A stretch of 55,844 nucleotides of DNA from an uncultured Woeseiaceae bacterium (lineage in GTDB: Bacteria; Pseudomonadota; Gammaproteobacteria; Steroidobacterales; Woeseiaceae). The DNA lies in assembly GCA_947259285.1 (NCBI GenBank), contig CAMYMR010000006.1, forward strand, positions 1 through 55,844, written 5' to 3'. The translations under genes and the position numbers were made by a program. How positions within the stretch are numbered: the stretch's first letter is position 1; the number at the start of each line of letters is the position of its first letter. Positions 50,492 through 55,844 of the stretch are shown in pieces. The notes below the pieces were generated by a model. That model searched no databases and was not told where the DNA came from. It saw nothing but the letters and a program-made list of their open reading frames with translations.

Positions 50492-51184
50492 ATGAGTGAC
50501 GACTTCGATCTAATTGCGGAAATCCGTGAGGATCAGGGCAAAGGTGCGAGCCGCCGCCTGCGTCATCAGGGAAAAGTACCCGCAATTATCTACGGTGCCG
50601 GGCGTCCGCCGCGGGCGCTGTCTTTCGACCACAACAAGGTCTTGAAACAGCTCGAGAACGAATCGTTCTATTCGAGCATCCTCCACATTAAGGTCGGCGA
50701 TAAAAGTCAGGCCGCGATTCTCAAGGATATGCAGCGCCATCCCGCCAGACCGCGCATCATGCATCTCGATTTTCAGCGAATCGTTGAAGACGAGGAAATC
50801 AAGATGAACGTTCCGCTGCATTTCGTCGGCGAAGACGTAGCGCCCGGCGTGAAGCTGGGCGGCGGTAAGGTCTCGCGCCTGATGACTGAAGTCGAGGTCG
50901 TCTGCCTGCCGAAGGATCTACCCGAGTACATCGATGTCGACATTTCCGAGTTGGAGCTCGACGCGATGCTGAACCTCTCCGACATCAAGTTGCCGGAGGG
51001 CGTTCAGATACCCGCGCTTGCTCAAGGTCCGGAGGCGGACCGCGGGATCGTCTCGATCCATGTGATCAAGGAAGTAGTGATCGAGGAGGAAGAGGAAGAA
51101 GTCGGAGTGACGGAAGTCGGCGAAGAAGGCGAGGCCGCGGAGCCCGAAGCCGAAACTCCAGGCGACGAGCCCGAAAGCGAGTAA
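50492..51184 (+). CDS. rplY: 50S ribosomal protein L25 (long, CTC-type)
   Basis: 5S rRNA-binding ribosomal protein of the general stress protein CTC/TL5 type. Of 230 residues, about 1-95 form the L25 domain (LIAEIREDQGKGASRRLRHQGKVPAIIYG), and about 100-190 the C-terminal beta domain (VPLHFVGEDVAPGVKLGG). An acidic tail follows (IEEEEEEVGVTEVGEEGEAAEPEAE), far longer than in E. coli L25 (94 residues). A GGAGAAC ribosome-binding site precedes the ATG. It is followed by a strong terminator. Confidence 0.97.
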   Translation: MSDDFDLIAEIREDQGKGASRRLRHQGKVPAIIYGAGRPPRALSFDHNKVLKQLENESFYSSILHIKVGDKSQAAILKDMQRHPARPRIMHLDFQRIVEDEEIKMNVPLHFVGEDVAPGVKLGGGKVSRLMTEVEVVCLPKDLPEYIDVDISELELDAMLNLSDIKLPEGVQIPALAQGPEADRGIVSIHVIKEVVIEEEEEEVGVTEVGEEGEAAEPEAETPGDEPESE

Positions 51185-51204
51185 TCATCATCACGGATGC
51201 TGCG

Positions 51205-51231
51205 AAAAGACCGCCATCTGGCGGTCTTTTT
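51205..51231 (+). terminator. Rho-independent terminator after rplY
   Basis: AAAAGACCGCC-ATCT-GGCGGTCTTTTT: an 11-base-pair stem with a four-base loop ending in a T-run, 20 bases after the rplY stop and before pth. Confidence 0.93.
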
Positions 51232-51249
51232 GTTTAACATTGCCACCCC

Positions 51250-51834
51250 ATGTCGCATGCGATTGAAATCATTGCGGGCCTCGGCAATCCCGAGGAGCAG
51301 CACGAGAGGACTCTGCACAATGCGGGTTTCTGGTTCGTGGACGCATTGGCGCGCAAATACGGCGGTGTATTTCGTTATGAGAAGAAGTTTGACGCCGAGT
51401 ACTGCCGCATCAATCTCCGCGGCGATGACGTCTGGCTCGTAAAGCCACAGAGTTTCATGAACCTCAGTGGCGGACCGATACGCTCGATGCTCGATTACTA
51501 CCGCCTGCGTGTCTCCGAGCTGCTGGTTGCCCATGACGAAATTGATCTGCCGCCGGGAACGACACGATTCAAGGAAGGCGGTGGTCATGGCGGACACAAC
51601 GGCCTTCGCGACATCATTCGGCACTGCGGGCCCGATTTCGTGCGTCTGCGTATCGGCGTCGGGCACCCCGGCGAGAAGAGCAAGGTCACGAGCTACGTAC
51701 TCAAGCGTGGTTCCAGCGAGGTAGAGTCCGAAATCCTGAAGACGGTCGACGAGGCGGTCGAGGTCATGCCGCTTCTCATGGACAAGGGACTGAACGCGGC
51801 GATGAAGGCGCTGCATACGAAAGAGCAAAGCTGA
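51250..51834 (+). CDS. pth: Peptidyl-tRNA hydrolase
   Basis: Recycles tRNA from peptidyl-tRNA released prematurely. The 194-residue protein has [21 protein letters not shown] with Asn13 and the catalytic histidine (His23), [13 protein letters not shown], and [11 protein letters not shown] with the second catalytic acid (Asp96). [14 protein letters not shown] and [12 protein letters not shown] follow. Its stop overlaps the ychF start by one base (TGATG), the conserved pth-ychF coupling. Confidence 0.97.
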   Translation: MSHAIEIIAGLGNPEEQHERTLHNAGFWFVDALARKYGGVFRYEKKFDAEYCRINLRGDDVWLVKPQSFMNLSGGPIRSMLDYYRLRVSELLVAHDEIDLPPGTTRFKEGGGHGGHNGLRDIIRHCGPDFVRLRIGVGHPGEKSKVTSYVLKRGSSEVESEILKTVDEAVEVMPLLMDKGLNAAMKALHTKEQS

Positions 51835-52925
51835 TGGCAATTACCTGTGGCATTGTCGGTCTGCCGAACGTCGGGAAATCGACGCTGTTCAACGCGCTGA
51901 CGGCCGCCGAGATCGCTGCCGAGAACTACCCGTTTTGCACGATCGACCCGAATGTCGGTGTGGTCCCGGTGCCGGACCCGCGCCTGGACGTGCTCGCCGA
52001 GATCGTGAAGCCTCAGAAAACCCTCCCGACGACCATGGAGTTCGTTGACATTGCCGGGCTGGTCGCGGGCGCGTCGAAAGGCGAGGGTCTCGGCAACCAG
52101 TTCCTGGCCAACATCCGCGAGACCAACGCGATCGCGCACGTCGTACGGTGTTTCGAGGACGACGACGTGACGCACGTCACCGGGACGATCGACCCGACTG
52201 ATGATATCGAAACAATCAATACCGAACTGGCGCTCGCCGATCTGGAATCGGTCGAAAAACAGCTCGACAAGGCGACGCGAAACGCGAAGACCGGTCAGAA
52301 AGACGCCATCGCGCACCGCGACGCGCTGGCCGGCATCAAGGCGCACCTGGATGAGGGACTGCCGGTCCGCTCGATGCAAACCACGGACCTGCAGGAGCGG
52401 ATCCTGAAAAGCGTTCACCTGATTACGGCGAAGCCCGTCATGTACGTCGCCAACGTAGCCGAGGATGGTTTTGTCGATAACCCGTATCTCGAGGCGGTTG
52501 AGCAATATGCGGCAGACGAAGGATCTGAGGTTGTCGCGATCTGTGCCGCCATCGAGGCCGAAATCGCGCTGCTGGACGAAGCGGACAAAGCCGATTTCCT
52601 GGCGGACTTCGGCGCCAAGGAGCCCGGCTTGAATCGCGTGATCCGACATGGCTATGCGCTGCTGGGCTTGCAGACGTTTTTCACGGCCGGCCCAAAGGAG
52701 GTTCGCGCCTGGACCACCAAGGTAGGCGCTACGGCCCCGCAGGCGGCGGGCGAGATTCATACGGATTTCGAAAAAGGTTTTATTCGTGCCGAGGTCATCT
52801 CTTACGAAGACTATGTTGCGGGCAATGGTGAGCACGGCGCGAAAGAGGCGGGCCGCCTTCGACTCGAAGGCAAGGAATACGTCGTGCAGGAAGGCGATGT
52901 CATGCACTTCCGGTTTAACGTTTAG
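51834..52925 (+). CDS. ychF: Redox-regulated ATPase YchF (Obg family)
   Basis: Obg-like P-loop protein that prefers ATP over GTP and acts in translation and oxidative-stress control. The 363-residue protein has the P-loop GLPNVGKS (9-16), switch region [37 protein letters not shown] (G3), and, unlike true GTPases, no NKxD but NVAED in that position. The C-terminal TGS domain ends with [20 protein letters not shown] terminator-like inverted repeat follows. Confidence 0.98.
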   Translation: MAITCGIVGLPNVGKSTLFNALTAAEIAAENYPFCTIDPNVGVVPVPDPRLDVLAEIVKPQKTLPTTMEFVDIAGLVAGASKGEGLGNQFLANIRETNAIAHVVRCFEDDDVTHVTGTIDPTDDIETINTELALADLESVEKQLDKATRNAKTGQKDAIAHRDALAGIKAHLDEGLPVRSMQTTDLQERILKSVHLITAKPVMYVANVAEDGFVDNPYLEAVEQYAADEGSEVVAICAAIEAEIALLDEADKADFLADFGAKEPGLNRVIRHGYALLGLQTFFTAGPKEVRAWTTKVGATAPQAAGEIHTDFEKGFIRAEVISYEDYVAGNGEHGAKEAGRLRLEGKEYVVQEGDVMHFRFNV

Positions 52926-52932
52926 AAAATAG

Positions 52933-52989
52933 GGGGACATTCTACTTAATCGGCTCGGATTGGGAATTAAGTAGAATGTCCCCTTTTTT
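52933..52989. terminator. GGGGACATT-type inverted repeat between ychF and the TRIC gene
   Basis: Perfect 18-base arms, GGGGACATTCTACTTAAT (52933-52950) and its reverse complement (52966-52983), around a 15-base loop, followed by six T. It sits between two convergent genes and should terminate ychF; on the other strand AAAATA precedes the matching arm. The sequence type is common as a dispersed palindrome in environmental proteobacteria. Confidence 0.75.
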
Positions 52990-53613
52990 CTATTTGTTCT
53001 TGTGCATGCCGAATGATGGCAGCGACCAGTTATATACGATCGCAAGCGCCCGAACGGTGAATCCGATGACGACGGCGACAAGCAGCGATACGTGATCGTC
53101 AAGACCCAGGCTGTCCGCGATTACGTAAACGAGTGTCGTAATAAATGCCGCCGTCGCGTAAATCTCGCGAGACAGGATCAGTGGAATCTCATTGCAGATG
53201 ATGTCACGTATCATGCCGCCGGTGACGGCCGTTGTAACTCCAAGCATGATCGCGACCACGGGCCCCGTGTCGTGCTGCAGGCAAATCTCGGTGCCGAGGG
53301 CGGCGAACAGGGCCAGGCCGAGGGCGTCCATCCAGACCAAAATCCGTCGACGTGAACCCGGCTTGTACGAGGTAAAGAAGACAATCAGAGCCGCGATGAT
53401 GGCAACGACTACATAACGATTGTCGCTTATCCAGAACACCGGAACGCGATCAATAATGATGTCTCTGACCGTGCCGCCACCGACCGCCGGCATCAGCGCC
53501 AGCACGCAAAAGCCGAAAATATCCATGTTCTTGCGGGACGCGGCCAGCGCGCCGCTGACGGCGAACGCCGCTGTTCCCGCCATTTCCAGAAGGTAGACGA
53601 AACTTAAGCCCAT
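52990..53613 (-). CDS. TRIC-type (UPF0126) cation channel family protein
   Basis: A 207-residue membrane protein with about seven hydrophobic segments arranged as two repeats of the UPF0126/TRIC domain. The two glycine-rich signatures are ALMPAVGGGTVRDIIIDRVP and VTTAVTGGMIRDIICNEIP. Bacterial TRIC homologues (for example YadS-like proteins) form trimeric cation channels in structural studies; the physiological ion here is not known. Ends in TAG immediately beyond the T-run of the repeat. Confidence 0.92.
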   Translation of the reverse strand: MGLSFVYLLEMAGTAAFAVSGALAASRKNMDIFGFCVLALMPAVGGGTVRDIIIDRVPVFWISDNRYVVVAIIAALIVFFTSYKPGSRRRILVWMDALGLALFAALGTEICLQHDTGPVVAIMLGVTTAVTGGMIRDIICNEIPLILSREIYATAAFITTLVYVIADSLGLDDHVSLLVAVVIGFTVRALAIVYNWSLPSFGMHKNK

Positions 53614-53660
53614 TTACGCAGACTGTACCGGAAAACCGGCTGCCGAGGGCTGTGATTGCC

Positions 53661-53689
53661 TTGACAGTCAGGGGTCCTATCAGGAGAAT
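53661..53689 (+). promoter_or_regulatory. Promoter of the tRNA(CAT) cluster
   Basis: TTGACA (53661-53666) and GAGAAT (53684-53689) are spaced by 17 bases. The position, about 40 bases before the first tRNA copy, fits a tRNA promoter. It would drive the interrupted copy first, then the intact one, ending at the terminator 53998-54024. Confidence 0.6.
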
Positions 53690-53731
53690 TTGCGGCCCTC
53701 GCGTGACAGCATGGTCGGCGGGCAGATTTTC

Positions 53732-53879
53732 GGTGATGTAGCTCAGATGGTCAGAGCGGCGGACTCATAAGCCTTAAGGCTCGGTGGTTCACAAAACGCG
53801 ACAGCGTTTTGGACGCCTCCGGCGCCCCCGAAGGGGGTGAGGATCGCCCAGAGGCGATCCGAATCCATTCCACCCATCA
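53732..53879 (+). pseudogene. Interrupted tRNA(CAT) copy
   Basis: The first 39 bases are identical to the intact tRNA at 53912 (acceptor strand, D-arm, and anticodon loop CTCATAA). Next, the 3' side of the anticodon stem and variable loop are replaced by the palindrome AGCCTTAAGGCT. The T-arm begins GGTGGTTCA and is broken by a 75-base insert (53792-53866). It then resumes ATTCCACCCATCA, which joins exactly as in the intact copy. The last acceptor bases and the CCA are missing (GG in place of CC). Without the insert the anticodon stem is still not paired, so a functional product is unlikely. Confidence 0.8.
53792..53866. repeat. 75-base multi-hairpin insert in the tRNA T-loop
   Basis: Four adjacent hairpins: CAAAACGC-GACA-GCGTTTTG, CGCC-TCC-GGCG, CCCCC-GAA-GGGGG and GGATCGCC-CAGA-GGCGATCC, ending GAATCC. 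It divides GGTGGTTCA from ATTCCACCC exactly where the intact copy has them joined. The terminal GAATCC looks like the 3' half of a canonical T-loop (TTCGAATCC), suggesting the element was carried from another tRNA. It has no coding capacity. Confidence 0.75.
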
Positions 53880-53900
53880 GGTGATAAGGTTGGGTGGAAT
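53867..53900. repeat. Ten-base inverted repeat after the interrupted tRNA
   Basis: ATTCCACCCA (53867-53876) is perfectly complementary to TGGGTGGAAT (53891-53900). The first arm is the remaining 3' T-arm of the broken tRNA, so that segment would now fold with downstream sequence instead of a T-arm. Confidence 0.6.
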
Positions 53901-53911
53901 ACAGACAATAC

Positions 53912-53988
53912 GGTGATGTAGCTCAGATGGTCAGAGCGGCGGACTCATAACCCGCAGGTCGGTGGTTCAATTCCACCCATCACCACCA
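53912..53988 (+). tRNA. tRNA(CAT), probably elongator Met
   Basis: A 77-base cloverleaf with encoded CCA. Acceptor GGTGATG pairs with CATCACC, discriminator A; D-arm GCTC/GAGC; T-arm GGTGG-TTCAATT-CCACC. The anticodon loop CTCATAA gives CAT. The anticodon stem GCGGA/CCCGC has an A-C mismatch at positions 31-39. CAT anticodons belong to elongator Met, initiator Met or lysidine-modified Ile2. The paired first acceptor base rules out an initiator; Met versus Ile2 cannot be settled by eye. Confidence 0.88.
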
Positions 53989-53997
53989 AGCAAATGG

Positions 53998-54024
53998 AAA
54001 GGGCGCCCTTGCGGCGCCCTTTTT
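53998..54024 (+). terminator. Rho-independent terminator after tRNA(CAT)
   Basis: AAAGGGCGCC-CTTGC-GGCGCCCTTTTT: a seven-base GC stem extended by A-T pairs, ending in a T-run ten bases after the tRNA CCA. The bases from here to about 54129 show no feature. Confidence 0.9.
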
Positions 54025-54129
54025 GTTTGCCCGTGTGACAGGGTGAATTCGAACTACCGAAGGTGGTTCATCAAAATCGCACTGTCCCGCAGATTAAGTA
54101 TTTCAGGGTCAAATTCCTGGATATGCAGA

Positions 54130-54158
54130 TTGGACAATATATCAATTGATGATATATG
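54130..54158 (+). promoter_or_regulatory. Promoter with overlapping operator palindrome, toxin-antitoxin operon
   Basis: TTGGAC (54130-54135) and TATATG (54153-54158) are spaced by 17 bases. Between and over them lies a perfect palindrome ATATATCA-ATTGA-TGATATAT (54137-54157). Transcription from this promoter would start about at the ATG of 54165, giving a leaderless toxin message. The layout fits autorepression by the downstream HTH protein. Confidence 0.6.
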
Positions 54159-54164
54159 TTGGTG

Positions 54165-54533
54165 ATGAAAGACACCGACCACACGTTACAGTTGTTGTTG
54201 GACCTGGACGGCCTCAACTACGTTTATGAGGGTGGGTACTGGATCAGGTATGCGGTCAGCGCCGTGGCAATGAGGCCGAAGTGGCCTCACGGCATTAAGT
54301 ACTCGTTGACGTTGCATGATCGCCAGGGGAAGCGAATTTTTGGAATTGATAATGCTCATTCAGCAATCACCCGCCTTGGGCCGGAACGAAAGCCGCCACA
54401 TCCCGATGCGGCAGATCATATGCATATAGACGGACGGATTTGTCGGTACGAGTTCGTAGACGCAGAATCACTATTGGCCGACTTTGACAAAGGAGTAATT
54501 GCCGCGCTGAAGAAGCGAGGAGTGAACTTATGA
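54165..54533 (+). CDS. TumE-type (DUF6516) toxin of a toxin-antitoxin pair
   Basis: A 122-residue protein from ATG 54165; an ATG at 54156 in the same frame overlaps the putative operator and is less likely. Features of DUF6516/TumE proteins are visible: GYWIRYAVSAV early, then PHGIKYSLTLHDRQGKRIFGIDNAH, followed by DHMHIDGRICRYEFVDAESLLADFDKGV. TumE proteins are small toxins first characterised on a Pseudomonas plasmid; their target is not read from sequence. It overlaps the next gene by four bases (ATGA). Toxin-first order with an HTH antitoxin matches TumE-TumA. Its AT-richer sequence and location next to a tRNA suggest acquisition by transfer. Confidence 0.82.
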   Translation: MKDTDHTLQLLLDLDGLNYVYEGGYWIRYAVSAVAMRPKWPHGIKYSLTLHDRQGKRIFGIDNAHSAITRLGPERKPPHPDAADHMHIDGRICRYEFVDAESLLADFDKGVIAALKKRGVNL

Positions 54534-54931
54534 AACAGATCAAAGTGGGAATTATGCCGTTGAAGGAATTCCAGGCATATACGAGAGCGATTGCGGCTGG
54601 CAAACGCAAACGGAAAAGAGGGGAGCCGAAAATCTGGTTCAACTCCATGACCTCGCTGGCCCAGGTCCTGTCTGATCAAAACCGAGAACTGCTTACCCTC
54701 ATCGCGGAACAGAAGCCGGAGAGTATTTCCGAGTTGGCAAGGCTGTCCCATCGCTCACAGTCGAATTTGACGCGGACGCTCAAGACGATGGAACGCTATG
54801 GCCTTGTCAGGATGAAGACCGGGGCGCGGGGAAGAAAACAGCCTTCAGTGCCGTACACGGACATCCTCGTGGACATGTCGATTCGAGACAACGCTCAAAC
54901 GGCGGGACATCCCGACCCTAGCATCCCGTAG
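54530..54931 (+). CDS. HTH antitoxin (TumA/MarR-like)
   Basis: A 133-residue DNA-binding protein. The N-terminal 50 residues are basic (AAGKRKRKRGEPKIWFNSM). A winged helix-turn-helix follows at about 60-115: LLTLIAEQKPESISELARLS, the recognition helix RSQSNLTRTLKTMERYGLV, and a wing with KTGARGRKQPSVPY. It is translationally coupled to the TumE-type toxin upstream. The expected roles are neutralising the toxin and binding the palindrome at 54137-54157. No partner beyond these two is seen. Confidence 0.82.
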   Translation: MKQIKVGIMPLKEFQAYTRAIAAGKRKRKRGEPKIWFNSMTSLAQVLSDQNRELLTLIAEQKPESISELARLSHRSQSNLTRTLKTMERYGLVRMKTGARGRKQPSVPYTDILVDMSIRDNAQTAGHPDPSIP

Positions 54932-55018
54932 CGCCTTGTACGCTTAAGGTCCTTGTGCAATCGCCATCCATAAAGGTCGACTGACCCCGACGACGATCGT
55001 CGCCGCCAGCCCTAATAA

Positions 55019-55378
55019 CTACCCGGTTACGCGGAACGGACCAAATTCTCGCGTCAGGCTGTCTTGTCGCCCCGTGACCGGATCGGTCGCATCGAAATCC
55101 ACTTCGGGGATGATCTCGGAACGAAACACTTCATTGCCGTGCTCCGTGATCAGGAAATACAGATCAGGCTTCCGTTCACCGATCGAGTCAATAGAGAGAA
55201 TATCCGCTGCCGAAAATAGAAATTCGGCAGTGCCGTCGCTGCGGAGTGAGGCCGAACCCAATTTATCATCGAGCAGGCGGTCCCGATCGAGCAGCGTGAC
55301 CTTGTATTCGGATCCCCAGAACGGCTCGCCTTCAGCATTCTCGAACCTCGCGATGACTTTGAAAAGTTCAGCTGGCAT
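55019..55378 (-). CDS. Hypothetical small beta-rich protein
   Basis: A 119-residue acidic protein without a signal peptide. It reads as alternating strands: ELFKVIARFENAEGEPFWGSEYKVTLLDRDRLLDDKLGSASL, then DGTAEFLFSAADILSIDSIG, then PDLYFLITEHGNEVFRSEII. This pattern is reminiscent of transthyretin-like beta-sandwiches, but there is no firm family match. It stands alone, with its start facing the M20 gene. The 176 bases between 55379 and 55554 hold no other feature. Confidence 0.6.
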   Translation of the reverse strand: MPAELFKVIARFENAEGEPFWGSEYKVTLLDRDRLLDDKLGSASLRSDGTAEFLFSAADILSIDSIGERKPDLYFLITEHGNEVFRSEIIPEVDFDATDPVTGRQDSLTREFGPFRVTG

Positions 55379-55554
55379 GGCTTTCAGACGACTCCTGCAG
55401 TTTGCTGCGACCTGTGTCCGTCACAATCCGTTAAGAATGGTAGCAGGAAGCGCTGAATAACAACCAGCTGTCGTCCTTGCTTGCGGTTGCCCCCGCCCAG
55501 TTTGAATAGGGTGTAGAATATGAACGGTTGACCACAGTGTTTGCTTGAACAGGC

Positions 55555-55844
55555 ATGAATACGCGGGAAAACACGTCGAGTCCCGGCATCCCATATGGCC
55601 TCAGCAATGAGCTATTTGGACGATTGGTCGTACTGCGACGCTGGTTTCACCAACATCCCGAACTCGCGTTTGAAGAGGCCGATACCGCGCAGCGGATTAT
55701 CGCGGAGTTTGATCGCCTCGAAATTCCGTACGACTATGCCGGCGTGGGTCACGCCGTGATTGGCCAAATCGCAGGAGTGGATGCCGGCAGGCCTGCCGTC
55801 GGCCTGCGTGCGGAAATGGATGCGCTGCCGGGTGACGAGACGAC
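55555..55844 (+). CDS. M20 family amidohydrolase/peptidase, 5' fragment
   Basis: The frame from ATG 55555 runs off the window without a stop. The translated 96 residues include LRRWFHQHPELAFEEADTAQ and VGLRAEMDALP, the opening signature of M20D amidohydrolases (HipO, N-acyl amino acid hydrolases, IAA-amino acid hydrolases). The expected metal ligands lie beyond the window. N-acyl or N-acetyl amino acid hydrolysis is the likely role; the substrate is unknown. Confidence 0.88.
   Translation, partial: MNTRENTSSPGIPYGLSNELFGRLVVLRRWFHQHPELAFEEADTAQRIIAEFDRLEIPYDYAGVGHAVIGQIAGVDAGRPAVGLRAEMDALPGDET

Noticed and set aside
53732-53879. Group I intron in the tRNA
   Set aside because: The insert is only 75 bases, lies in the T-loop rather than the anticodon loop, and is composed of simple hairpins without a group I core.

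Overview
This is a dense, GC-rich chromosomal segment of a Gram-negative bacterium, almost certainly a gammaproteobacterium. The evidence is its gene orders: folA facing apaH-apaG-rsmA-pdxA-surA-lptD, lipB-DUF493-dacA-rlpA-mltB-rodA-mrdA-mreDCB, and hemA-prfA near lolB-tRNA-Gln-prs-rplY-pth-ychF. Outer-membrane biogenesis genes (lptD, surA, lolB) require a diderm envelope. GatCAB, cystathionine beta-synthase plus cystathionine gamma-lyase, and a kynurenine-to-quinolinate cassette suggest a free-living, possibly marine or sediment, lineage outside the Enterobacterales. That placement is inference; no 16S gene is present.

Layout. 0-8 kb: a DUF255 thioredoxin-fold protein, lgt-thyA-folA, then kmo-kynU-haaO running into apaH. 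8-15.7 kb: the apaG/rsmA/pdxA/surA/lptD operon and the divergent amgK-murU peptidoglycan-recycling pair. 15.7-25.3 kb: lipoate attachment, PBP5, RlpA, MltB and the rod-shape elongasome genes. 25.4-29.5 kb: gatCAB and hslO. 29.6-35.1 kb: an ArsR-methyltransferase regulator, metF and metH. 35.2-40.8 kb: a small membrane protein, an S9 peptidase, an EEP-family protein, moeB-like, cyclophilin and prmC. 40.9-44.4 kb: cbs-cth facing a secreted Ig/FN3 protein that is preceded by a c-di-GMP-I riboswitch. 44.5-53 kb: prfA (damaged), hemA, a TPR protein, lolB, tRNA-Gln, prs, rplY, pth, ychF. 53-55.8 kb: a TRIC-type membrane protein, a duplicated tRNA(CAT) whose first copy is interrupted in the T-loop, a TumE/TumA-type toxin-antitoxin pair, a small hypothetical gene and the 5' end of an M20 amidohydrolase.

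How the genes fit together. Most of the window is core machinery. Envelope genes dominate: Lgt, LolB and SurA/LptD for the outer membrane; PBP2/RodA/MreBCD/PBP5/MltB/RlpA for the wall; AmgK/MurU for wall recycling. A second theme is one-carbon and sulfur metabolism (thyA, folA, metF, metH, cbs, cth, and a likely SAH/SAM-sensing regulator). A third is translation (gatCAB, prfA, prmC, rplY, pth, ychF, tRNAs).

The most unusual points are: a 75-base multi-hairpin insert in the T-loop of a tRNA copy beside an intact copy; the c-di-GMP riboswitch on a secreted Ig-fold protein; a prfA that lacks about 106 bases including its stop-codon recognition motif although at least ten neighbouring genes end in TAG; the absence of ispE from its usual slot; and inverted-repeat families placed at gene ends.
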